DNA from: CAYNDL01 sp964396115
GTDB lineage: Bacteria; Patescibacteriota; Andersenbacteria; UBA10190; CAIZMI01
Assembly (NCBI GenBank): GCA_964396115.1
Contig: CAYNDL010000048.1
Span: 1 to 6,959 of the forward strand
Reading direction: 5' to 3'
DNA length: 6,959 nucleotides
Shown here piece by piece: positions 1 through 5,548 of this stretch. The position numbers were made by a program, and so were the translations under genes. Numbering within the stretch: position 1 is the first letter of the stretch; each line of letters begins with the position of its first letter. The notes under the pieces were generated by a model, which ran no database searches, was not told the origin of the DNA, and saw only the letters and a program-made list of their open reading frames with translations.

Positions 1-1001
1 CTGCAGCCCAACATGAAGGATTAATAACGGATGTTATTGGTGACATGTTGCTCCATCCCTTGTTTGACCCGAAGGAAATAGACAGGGAACGCGGTGTTGT
101 GATCGAAGAAATGAATATGTACGAAGATACGCCCCTTGAGTCTATCGGTGAAAATTTTGAAAACTTACTTTACGGAGAACACAGTCTGGGAAGAAAAATT
201 GTCGGCACCAAGGAAATTATAAGTACGGTTTCTCGCCGTAGCATCGTAGGGTACATGAAGAAGCAGTACGTTGCTCCTAATGTGGTAGTTTGTGTCGCGG
301 GAAATATCGATCCGGAAATGAGTTTGAAATCTTTAGGGAAGCAATTTAAAGGTTTTACAAAAGTTGAACCTGTTGCTGCACAAGAGTTCGCCAACGAATG
401 GAACAGTGAGCCAGTAACAGTTCGGGTTAAGAAAACAGACCAAGCACACGTTATTGTTGGTGGACGAGGAGTCTCTTATTCCGACAAGGACCGGTGTGCC
501 GTCGACCTTCTCTCGACAATACTCGGCGGAAGTATGTCCAGCCGGCTGTTTATTGAAGTCCGCGAAAGGCGAGGTCTGGCCTATTCTGTGCACACTACTG
601 CGGAACATTTTACCGACACCGGTTACGTCGGTACCCAAATAGGAGTAGATCCAAATAATGTTAAGAAGGCTGTTTCAGTGATCTTAAAAGAATATGCAAA
701 AATCAGAGACAAGGCAGTAGACGAAAACGAACTGTCAAAAGCCAAAGAAAACATCAAGGGTCACATGCTTCTAAGGATGGAATCATCCAATGCCGTGGCA
801 CAGTTTGTTGGTGGACAAGAAATTCTTACCGGGCGTATTTTAAATATAGCTGACATTTTCGCTGGTTATGACGGGGTAACAGCTAATGATATTCAAAGAG
901 TCGCCCGAAAGTACTTATCTCCGAAGCTCCTTAGGATTGCTGCCATAGCCCCTGACGAGCAAACAGGTGATTTAGAAAAATTATTAAAAACTGAAGCATG
1001 A
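1..1001 (+). CDS. M16 family zinc peptidase, C-terminal part (5' end outside window)
   Basis: This is a processing-peptidase-like zinc metalloprotease, related to mitochondrial processing peptidase and PqqL/YmxG-type proteins, which degrade or trim peptides inside a clamshell chamber. The reading frame is open from base 3, so the ATG at 45 is an internal Met and the gene is cut by the window edge. The inverted zinc motif HxxEH must lie upstream and is not visible. The distal metal-binding Glu of the family is visible in VVIEEM (second Glu, bases 108-110), inside the typical RERGVVIEEM stretch. The second M16 domain carries the hallmark RERRGLAYS (bases 561-587). About 332 residues remain of a usual ~410-430. 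The stop TGA overlaps the ATG of the next gene (ATGA), so the two are probably co-transcribed and translationally coupled. The family call is firm; substrate and cell location cannot be told from this fragment. Confidence 0.93.
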   Translation, partial: AAQHEGLITDVIGDMLLHPLFDPKEIDRERGVVIEEMNMYEDTPLESIGENFENLLYGEHSLGRKIVGTKEIISTVSRRSIVGYMKKQYVAPNVVVCVAGNIDPEMSLKSLGKQFKGFTKVEPVAAQEFANEWNSEPVTVRVKKTDQAHVIVGGRGVSYSDKDRCAVDLLSTILGGSMSSRLFIEVRERRGLAYSVHTTAEHFTDTGYVGTQIGVDPNNVKKAVSVILKEYAKIRDKAVDENELSKAKENIKGHMLLRMESSNAVAQFVGGQEILTGRILNIADIFAGYDGVTANDIQRVARKYLSPKLLRIAAIAPDEQTGDLEKLLKTEA

Positions 1002-2044
1002 GAAATAATTCAACTACAACCTTCGACATCTCTTCCTCCACTCTTCTCCGGATAGTCGCTTTTGTACTGGGTTTGTGGTTTTTGTGGATTATTCGGGATA
1101 TCCTGCTGATCCTCCTCGTCTCGGTTTTTATTGCCTCTGCCTTAGAGCCATTAGCTTCCCGCTTACAGCGATTTCGTGTTCCGCGGGCGATCTCCGTTCT
1201 GGTCGCGTATATATTGTTTGTCGCGATCATTGTTGGTATCGGTACGTTAATTGTCCCTCCGCTTGTAACTGAAACACAGAACCTTGCACAAGACTTGCCC
1301 AACATCTACGAACGATACAGTTCTTTTCTTGGCAGGGCAGGCACGCTTTTTGGCGGTGAAACTGCGCTATCTTCGTTGCAACAAGGTTTACTTGATGTCA
1401 ACCAGTTTCTGGCCAAAACAACCGGTGGGTTCTTTGCTACCACGAGGACAGTCTTTGACGGGGTGTTCGCTGTGGTTCTCGTCTTTGTTATTTCTTTCTA
1501 CCTGGTTATCTCCAGGGAGAATCTCTATGCATTTATCAGGTCTGTGGTTCCGGTTGAACACCAACCCTACACTATCGACTTAATTAAAAGAGTTCAGCAG
1601 AAAATTGGGCGTTGGCTAGTTGCCCAGCTCGTATTGGGTGTACTTGTGGGCGTGCTTGTCTTTGTAGTGCTGTGGATATTGAAGGTGCCGTATGCCTTAG
1701 CATTAGCGTTGTTGGCTTTCTTTGGAGAATTTATCCCATTCATCGGCCCAACTATCGCGGCGATTCCAGCTGTGTTGCTTGGTTTTACGCAATCGTTCGT
1801 AGTCGGAATAATGGTGATCGTAGTTTACTTGATAATCCAGCAGCTAGAAGCTCATGTGCTTGTTCCTACTATTATGCGTAAAGCCATTGGGCTCAATCCT
1901 CTGACAACAATCCTCGCAATTCTCATTGGTGCAAAACTTGCTGGTTTCGTGGGTGTCCTGATTGCCGTACCAGTGGCGACAATAATTATCGCTTTTTTGG
2001 GTGATCTTATTCCTGCTAATAAAGAGGAAGAGATTCCGGCATAG
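998..2044 (+). CDS. AI-2E family transporter (UPF0118/PerM-like) membrane protein
   Basis: This polytopic inner-membrane protein of 348 residues matches the AI-2E transporter family in length and layout. An N-terminal hydrophobic hairpin (about residues 15-45) is followed by a third segment (about 63-90). A soluble, amphipathic stretch rich in Gln/Leu (about 95-140) comes next, then a run of hydrophobic helices to the C-terminus. Family hallmarks are EFIPFIGPTIAAIPAV near residue 245, and the later segment with LEAHVLVPTIMRKAIGLNP followed by a Gly-rich helix ending in IAVPVAT. Members have been linked to export of autoinducer-2 or to Na+(Li+)/H+ antiport; which applies here cannot be judged, and the name should not be read as proof of quorum sensing. 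The start is the ATG in the ATGA overlap with the peptidase gene; no convincing Shine-Dalgarno precedes it, so coupling is likely. The stop TAG is one base from the convergent stop of the next gene. Confidence 0.93.
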   Translation: MRNNSTTTFDISSSTLLRIVAFVLGLWFLWIIRDILLILLVSVFIASALEPLASRLQRFRVPRAISVLVAYILFVAIIVGIGTLIVPPLVTETQNLAQDLPNIYERYSSFLGRAGTLFGGETALSSLQQGLLDVNQFLAKTTGGFFATTRTVFDGVFAVVLVFVISFYLVISRENLYAFIRSVVPVEHQPYTIDLIKRVQQKIGRWLVAQLVLGVLVGVLVFVVLWILKVPYALALALLAFFGEFIPFIGPTIAAIPAVLLGFTQSFVVGIMVIVVYLIIQQLEAHVLVPTIMRKAIGLNPLTTILAILIGAKLAGFVGVLIAVPVATIIIAFLGDLIPANKEEEIPA

Positions 2045-2045
2045 A

Positions 2046-2480
2046 TCAGCGAAACGTATAAATTACGTAAACGGAAACAGCAAGTGTAATTACTTGACCA
2101 ATTAGTCCTATCCAAACTACCTCAGTCTCTTTTTGCACATTTGCGTGTAGGTATTCGAACCAGCCCGGGTTTACAAAAGGAACCCGAAACATATTGCTAG
2201 CAGCAGACAGTATGTCGGGCAAAAGGCCTCCCGCTACGCCCGCTAAAACATTTGGAAGAAAGCTGTCTGTCCCGAGCAAGAGATAGGTGAGTGCGATGCC
2301 ACTCATTAGGTCAAAGCTGGCCAAAATTTTGATGTGTTTGTGCTTATGTGGATAAAAGTTCCAATGCAATATTGAATCTTCCGCAAAATGGAGAATAATC
2401 CCCGTAACGAACGCCAAGGGTGCGTTGGGGATGAATGAAGCTAAAGCAGCGCTGGATACTGTGTGCGCAAGAGCTAACAT
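2046..2480 (-). CDS. Small integral membrane protein with conserved-looking His/Asp residues, possibly YdjM/DUF457-like
   Basis: This is a 144-residue membrane protein that I do not firmly recognise. Hydrophobic segments lie at about residues 8-32, 52-70, 74-95 and 121-142. Polar residues sit at or inside the membrane edges: His6, His31-x3-Asp35-x3-His39, a His/Lys-rich loop (PHKHKHIK, 44-51), Asp57, Asp89 in GGLLPDI, and His112. A start with an early His and a Leu-Pro-Asp motif recalls the YdjM (DUF457) metal-dependent hydrolase-like membrane family, but the similarity is by eye only. The ATG at 2480 is favoured because the hydrophobic segment starts right after it and a TATAAT lies exactly six bases upstream. 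There is no Shine-Dalgarno. The gene diverges from metG and converges on the AI-2E gene with a one-base gap. The coding call is well supported by composition and context; a catalytic role is a guess. Confidence 0.8.
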   Translation of the reverse strand: MLALAHTVSSAALASFIPNAPLAFVTGIILHFAEDSILHWNFYPHKHKHIKILASFDLMSGIALTYLLLGTDSFLPNVLAGVAGGLLPDILSAASNMFRVPFVNPGWFEYLHANVQKETEVVWIGLIGQVITLAVSVYVIYTFR

Positions 2481-2486
2481 CTTGCG

Positions 2487-2492
2487 ATTATA
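2487..2492 (-). promoter_or_regulatory. -10 element for the divergent membrane-protein gene
   Basis: Read on the minus strand, a perfect TATAAT ends six bases before the ATG at 2480, giving the same geometry as the metG promoter. The -35 position with a 17-base spacer (2510-2515, TGCGGA) is poor. It overlaps the metG -10, and this -10 overlaps the metG -35 by one base, so the two promoters probably cannot be occupied together. Confidence 0.5.
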
Positions 2493-2500
2493 GTACTATA
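2489..2500. repeat. 12-bp perfect palindrome between divergent promoters
   Basis: TATAGTACTATA is its own reverse complement. It lies in the 36-bp gap between the membrane-protein gene and metG and covers part of the minus-strand -10. It could be an operator, or simply the by-product of A/T-rich promoter elements on both strands. Confidence 0.4.
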
Positions 2501-2516
2501 TTCGTATACTCCGCAC

Positions 2517-3938
2517 ATGGAAAAGTTTACGATTACAACTCCGATATATTATGCGAATGGCAAACCGCATATTGGCCACGCGTATACGACAGTCGCTGCG
2601 GATGTTTTAGCAAGACTATATAAACAGGAAGGCAAAGAAGTTTTTTTTCTGACGGGAACTGATGAACACGGTGCCAAGGTGGCAGAAACAGCAGCTGTCG
2701 CTGGCAAGGAGCCGCAAGAATTCGTAGATGAAATCGCAGCTGAATTTAAGCAAGCTTGGAAGGAACTGGATATTGAATACTCGGATTTTATTCGGACGAC
2801 CGAAACGCGCCACGAGCAAGGAGTTGTACATGCGCTTAATAAACTGAAGGAAGCTGGAGTGGTGTATGAAAAGACATATAGGGGTTTGTATTGCACCGGT
2901 TGCGAGGCGTTTGTAACGGAAAAAGAGTTGGATGAAAATGGTTTGGAACCGCTTCATCAGAAAAAGCCTGTTGTGGTTGAAGAAAAGAATTGGTTTTTCA
3001 GGTTGTCTGACTTTCTTCCTCAAATCAAAAAAAGTATTAAGGATGGAAATATAAAAATATATCCAGAGGAAAGAAGAAACGAAGTGCTTGGACTTCTTGA
3101 ACACGGTTTAGAAGACTTTTCAATTTCTCGTTCCAGGGACCGACTGAAGTGGGGCATCCCGCTACCTTTTGATGAAGAGCAAACCGCATATGTCTGGGTA
3201 GACGCTCTCCTCAATTATGTTACTGCCTTAGGGTATGGTTCTTCCGACGAAGAAAGACTAAAAAAGTTTTGGCCAGCAGATGTTCAAATAATGGGTCAAG
3301 ACATATTGAAATTTCACGCGATCTATTGGCCGGCAATACTATTGGCGCTCGGCTTGGATCTGCCGAAATCACTTTTAATTCATGGATACTTCACGATTAG
3401 CGGGCAGAAAATGAGTAAAAGTTTGGGAAATGTTATTAATCCTCTCGAAATAAAGGCACAGTACGGAACCGACATAACGAGGTTTTTCCTGTTGTCCGCT
3501 TTCCCTTTTGGCAACTCAGGCGATATTGATGTAAAAAATTTCGAGGAAAAATATAACGACCTTGCTAACACATTGGGTAATCTTGTTAGGCGTTCTTTCA
3601 ACCTGGCGGAGAAATACGGAGTTGGCCTCGACGAAAGTGAATTGGGACAAAATTGGGACGACGAGCAAGAAGGGCACCCATATTTGAATGACATTAGGAA
3701 TATTCAAAACGTGCTTGAAGCGGCACGGTTGATTGATAAAGAGTTTAGTAAAAGCGCACCATGGCAGGAAAAAGATGAAGCTGTAAGGGACGCGGCCATC
3801 AAAAAAACTTTAGGTGGAATTTCGAAACTAAGTAAACTTATAGCACCTGTAATGCCGCGTATAGCAGAACAGATTACTGAATCGTTTAAGCAAGGGAAAG
3901 TTGTTAATCCCCCCGTTCTGTTTCCTAAAAAGGTATGA
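2517..3938 (+). CDS. metG: Methionyl-tRNA synthetase
   Basis: This class I aminoacyl-tRNA synthetase charges tRNA(Met) with methionine in the cytoplasm, using ATP. The N-terminal Rossmann domain starts with FTITTPIYYANGKPHIGHAY and holds HIGH at residues 18-21. The catalytic loop KMSKS is at 298-302, preceded by LIHGYFTISGQ. The WVDALLNY and QDILKFHAIYWPA motifs are typical of the family, and an alpha-helical anticodon-binding domain follows to the end. In the connective knuckle the first Cys pair (C126-T-G-C129) is kept, but the second is replaced by E144-P-L-H147, so zinc binding is atypical or lost. At 473 residues it is a minimal form without the C-terminal Trbp111/EMAPII-like tRNA-binding domain. 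Upstream, a promoter sits so close that the mRNA would be leaderless. Its last codons overlap tatD by 4 bp (ATGA), the common bacterial metG-tatD arrangement. Confidence 0.97.
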   Translation: MEKFTITTPIYYANGKPHIGHAYTTVAADVLARLYKQEGKEVFFLTGTDEHGAKVAETAAVAGKEPQEFVDEIAAEFKQAWKELDIEYSDFIRTTETRHEQGVVHALNKLKEAGVVYEKTYRGLYCTGCEAFVTEKELDENGLEPLHQKKPVVVEEKNWFFRLSDFLPQIKKSIKDGNIKIYPEERRNEVLGLLEHGLEDFSISRSRDRLKWGIPLPFDEEQTAYVWVDALLNYVTALGYGSSDEERLKKFWPADVQIMGQDILKFHAIYWPAILLALGLDLPKSLLIHGYFTISGQKMSKSLGNVINPLEIKAQYGTDITRFFLLSAFPFGNSGDIDVKNFEEKYNDLANTLGNLVRRSFNLAEKYGVGLDESELGQNWDDEQEGHPYLNDIRNIQNVLEAARLIDKEFSKSAPWQEKDEAVRDAAIKKTLGGISKLSKLIAPVMPRIAEQITESFKQGKVVNPPVLFPKKV

Positions 3939-4705
3939 TTGACTCCCATGCCCATCTGGATTCGGAAAAATACGATAAAGACAGAGACTTAGTTCTTCAG
4001 CGGGCACGGGAAGCGGGTGTGCGTTATGTTGTAAACCCGGGAGCTGATCTAAAAAATTTGGATGGGCCAGTACGAATTGCGGAGCAGTACGAAAATGTAT
4101 TTGCAGGTGTTGGCGTCCATCCTTACGAAATTGATTCAGTAACTAACAATACTTTTCTTACACTTCAGAATCTTCTGAAACATCCCAAAGTTGTTGCTGT
4201 AGGAGAGGTGGGGCTTGAAAAAACGGATGGAATGCCGCCCCTAACTAGGCAGTTGGACGTTTTACAGCGGTTTGTTTCCTTGGCACAAAAAAATGATAAG
4301 CCTTTGATATTCCACGTTCGGAACGCCCACGAGGAGTTTAAGGATTTCATTAAAGGCCTGGACTTGCGCGGGGTAATGCATTGTTTTTCGGGGAATTTAG
4401 AAGATCTGGAGTTTTATTGTAAGAACAATTTGTTTTTATCCATTCCCGGTATCGTATCTTTTCCAAATGCTAATTCACTTCGTGAAGTTGTAAAAAAAGT
4501 TCCGATTGAACGATTGATCGTAGAAACCGATGCTCCTTTTTTGGCTCCGCAAAAATACCGTGGCCAACGCAACGAACCGGCTTACGTGGTGGAGACGGCA
4601 AAGTTTGTTGCTGAAATCCAGGGAACTACCCTCGAAGAAATAGAAAACGCGACCGAGCAAAATACTATACGATTGTTCAACTTGCCAGTTAAGGCGGCTG
4701 AATAA
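3935..4705 (+). CDS. tatD: TatD family metal-dependent DNase/hydrolase
   Basis: This cytoplasmic TIM-barrel metal-dependent hydrolase of 256 residues has the usual family length. The metal-binding set is complete. H5-A-H7 is in MIDSHAHLD, E91 in VGEVGLE, H127 in FHVRN, H149 in MHCFSGN, and D199 in ETDAPFLAP. Family members are 3'-5' exonucleases acting on DNA or RNA, linked to DNA repair or RNA quality control; some related proteins act on D-aminoacyl-tRNA. The start ATG lies in the 4-bp overlap with metG, and the motif HxH at residue 5 confirms it. An AAGG sits only one base before the ATG, too close to act as a normal ribosome site, so translational coupling to metG is likely. The stop TAA directly abuts the stop of the convergent gene (TAATTA), with no room for a terminator. 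Confidence 0.95.
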   Translation: MIDSHAHLDSEKYDKDRDLVLQRAREAGVRYVVNPGADLKNLDGPVRIAEQYENVFAGVGVHPYEIDSVTNNTFLTLQNLLKHPKVVAVGEVGLEKTDGMPPLTRQLDVLQRFVSLAQKNDKPLIFHVRNAHEEFKDFIKGLDLRGVMHCFSGNLEDLEFYCKNNLFLSIPGIVSFPNANSLREVVKKVPIERLIVETDAPFLAPQKYRGQRNEPAYVVETAKFVAEIQGTTLEEIENATEQNTIRLFNLPVKAAE

Positions 4706-5011
4706 TTAACCTTTGAAATCCTTTAAGTCATCTTGTAATTTTGCCATCCCCTCCGGCCCCTCTTTCATTCTTTTTTCTATTGTCTCCCGTACCGACGGGG
4801 GCAACATTTCCATTAAACCCTGCATAAGGTCTTCGGGGGTCACCTCTTTGTGCCCAGAGTCTACTGCCTTCTTTTCAGCAGCAGAACGCAATTTTGCTTT
4901 AACCGGAGCAATTAACATTTTTGGGCCAGGAAACTGGGCCAAAGCCTGCTCCAAGGCATCCTCTGCCTGCTTATTCCAAGTTATTTTTTCTGATTTACCA
5001 AATCCAAACAT
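4706..5011 (-). CDS. Small helical protein with PCP_red-like domain
   Basis: This is a 101-residue soluble protein. Residues 12-62 resemble the PCP_red domain, the short helical module named after the C-terminus of the light-independent protochlorophyllide reductase B subunit. The matching signature is W12-x3-A16-x3-L20, a Pro at 28, then a basic helix with E46-x2-A49-x3-G53 and V57-T58-P59-E60. Stand-alone copies occur in non-photosynthetic bacteria and their job is unknown. Nothing here suggests chlorophyll synthesis. The C-terminal third is charged and helical (about residues 72-101, rich in Lys/Glu/Asp/Met). The ATG at 5011 is preceded by TAGAAT at exactly six bases and by no Shine-Dalgarno. 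The gene converges on tatD with zero spacing and diverges from the DUF4258-like gene. The coding call is strong; the family call is by eye. Confidence 0.78.
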   Translation of the reverse strand: MFGFGKSEKITWNKQAEDALEQALAQFPGPKMLIAPVKAKLRSAAEKKAVDSGHKEVTPEDLMQGLMEMLPPSVRETIEKRMKEGPEGMAKLQDDLKDFKG

Positions 5012-5017
5012 GTGAGG

Positions 5018-5046
5018 ATTCTACCAACTTACGGAAACTGGGGCAA
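5018..5046 (-). promoter_or_regulatory. Promoter of the PCP_red-like gene, apparently leaderless
   Basis: On the minus strand: TTGCCC (5046-5041, 4/6 to the -35), a 17-base spacer, then TAGAAT (5023-5018, 5/6 to the -10). Six bases follow before the ATG at 5011. The geometry equals that of metG (TTGC--N17-TANNNT-N6-ATG). There is no Shine-Dalgarno. Confidence 0.55.
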
Positions 5047-5058
5047 GGTAATATTATG

Positions 5059-5064
5059 TAGAAT
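5059..5064 (+). promoter_or_regulatory. Candidate -10 for the DUF4258-like gene
   Basis: TAGAAT stands 18 bases before the ATG at 5083, which would give a leader of about 12 bases without a clear Shine-Dalgarno. No good -35 is seen at 16-18 bases. An overlapping TATTAT at 5052-5057 is an alternative -10. Confidence 0.3.
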
Positions 5065-5082
5065 AGGTAATAAAGAAGCCGA

Positions 5083-5298
5083 ATGAGAAATATATTCACA
5101 AATCACGCGAGAAAGAGAATGAAACAGCGGGGAGTTTCTTCTTCAAGGGCCTCGACTGGCGCTCGGGGAGGTAAATACCAGGGGAAAGGTGTATACCGTT
5201 CTGAAGTCGAGCGTTCAGGTATTAAATACGTTGTTGTTTACAAGCGCGAACATGGAAAAAGAGTTATTATATCGACATGGCGAAAAGAGCGAAGTTAA
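5083..5298 (+). CDS. DUF4258-like small protein
   Basis: This is a basic 71-residue protein. The start with FTNHARKRMKQRGVS matches the opening of DUF4258-type proteins (an aromatic residue, then HAxxRMxxRG). The end with IKYVVVYK and GKRVIISTW matches the closing beta strands of that family, including the terminal Ser-x-Trp. The family is small, alpha-beta and of unknown function, with some resemblance to BrnT/RelE-like toxins, but no toxin activity can be claimed. The middle (residues 19-34, SSSRASTGARGGKYQG) is unusual because the helix normally found there is replaced by a Ser/Gly/Arg-rich stretch; alternative frames do not restore a better match. Its last 22 bases overlap the next gene. 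The weak upstream GAAG is not a convincing ribosome site. The coding call is fairly confident; the family call is moderate. Confidence 0.68.
   Translation: MRNIFTNHARKRMKQRGVSSSRASTGARGGKYQGKGVYRSEVERSGIKYVVVYKREHGKRVIISTWRKERS
5265..5270 (+). promoter_or_regulatory. Candidate -10 for the Kazal-like gene
   Basis: TATTAT (5/6 to consensus) ends exactly six bases before the ATG at 5277, the same spacing as at three other starts in the window. It lies inside the coding end of the preceding gene. No -35 is visible, so an internal leaderless start is possible but weaker than at the other genes. Confidence 0.3.
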
Positions 5299-5525
5299 AC
5301 AACGGTAGATTCCTTGTTTTGGTTGGGGCATTTGCCTTGGTTAGCGCGATCGCTATTCTTCTGTTTTCCTCGGATACATATCTTCGGACTCAAGCATTAA
5401 ACAAATCTTGTGAATGCAGTTCGGGTCATTCGTTGGTTTGCTCGGATGACGGTCACACCTATACGAGTTATTGCGAAGGCTCGTGTGGCAGCAAGGACAT
5501 TGTTCATCTGGGCGAGTGTTATTAA
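5277..5525 (+). CDS. Membrane-anchored Kazal-like cysteine-rich mini-protein
   Basis: This protein has 82 residues. The N-terminus is basic (KRAK, then Arg11), followed by one hydrophobic segment at about 12-30. With a positive inside and no clear cleavage site, it reads as a single-pass anchor with the rest outside the cell. After a short linker come six cysteines: C45-x-C47-x7-C55-x10-C66-x3-C70-x10-C81. The core VCSDDGHTYTSYC fits the Kazal pattern C-x7-C-x6-Y-x3-C-x(2,3)-C, and the short C1-C2 gap is that of non-classical Kazal domains. Kazal domains are disulfide-bonded inhibitors of serine proteases; by alignment the P1 position would be Ser49, so a trypsin-like target is not suggested. 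The ATG at 5277 is the only Met and overlaps the DUF4258-like gene by 22 bp. Inhibitor activity is an inference from the fold pattern only. Confidence 0.8.
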   Translation: MAKRAKLNNGRFLVLVGAFALVSAIAILLFSSDTYLRTQALNKSCECSSGHSLVCSDDGHTYTSYCEGSCGSKDIVHLGECY

Positions 5526-5526
5526 A

Positions 5527-5548
5527 AACCCGGCGTCATTACCGGGTT
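5527..5548 (-). terminator. Intrinsic terminator of the DUF2103-like gene, shared hairpin
   Basis: AACCCGG and CCGGGTT form a perfect 7-bp stem with an 8-base loop. On the minus strand the stem is followed by a T run (TTTTT including the stem end), a good intrinsic terminator. The minus gene's stop codon TAA (5541-5539) lies in the loop, and its last codons form one stem arm. On the plus strand the hairpin starts two bases after the Kazal-like gene, but only TTG follows, so it is at best weak in that direction. Confidence 0.8.

Larger units (their letters stand above)
2482..2510 (+). promoter_or_regulatory. metG promoter, apparently giving a leaderless mRNA
   Basis: TTGCGA (2482-2487, 4/6 to the sigma-70 -35 consensus), a 17-base spacer, and TATACT (2505-2510, 5/6 to the -10). 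Six bases then separate the -10 from the metG ATG at 2517. A transcript starting at the usual distance from the -10 would begin at or next to the ATG. No Shine-Dalgarno lies between. The start codon itself is secure because HIGH falls at the normal residue 18. Confidence 0.6.

Noticed and set aside
931..1305. Open frame of 124 codons on the minus strand across the peptidase/AI-2E junction
   Set aside because: It lies antisense to two secure genes, is rich in Arg/Thr/Ile with no recognisable motif, and has no start signals.
2054..2068. Stem ACGTA/TACGT near the convergent junction at 2045
   Set aside because: Five A/T-rich base pairs without a T tract, easily due to chance.
2081..2096. Stem CAAGT/ACTTG with a 6-base loop just past the AI-2E gene
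   Set aside because: Only 5 bp, inside the opposing coding region, and no T run follows on either strand, so it is not credible as a terminator.
2616..3104. Open frame of 162 codons on the minus strand inside metG
   Set aside because: Antisense shadow of metG with Phe/Ser/Leu-heavy low-quality composition; metG is unambiguous there.
4713..5015. Plus-strand open frame of 100 codons opposite the PCP_red-like gene
   Set aside because: Ser/Ile/Pro-rich shadow; the minus-strand frame has domain-like helices, a promoter and a sensible start.
5046..5072. Direct repeat AGGTAATA at 5046-5053 and 5065-5072, 19 bp apart, between divergent genes
   Set aside because: An 8-mer repeat in A/T-rich promoter DNA is not rare enough on its own, and the spacing is not a clean multiple of a helical turn.
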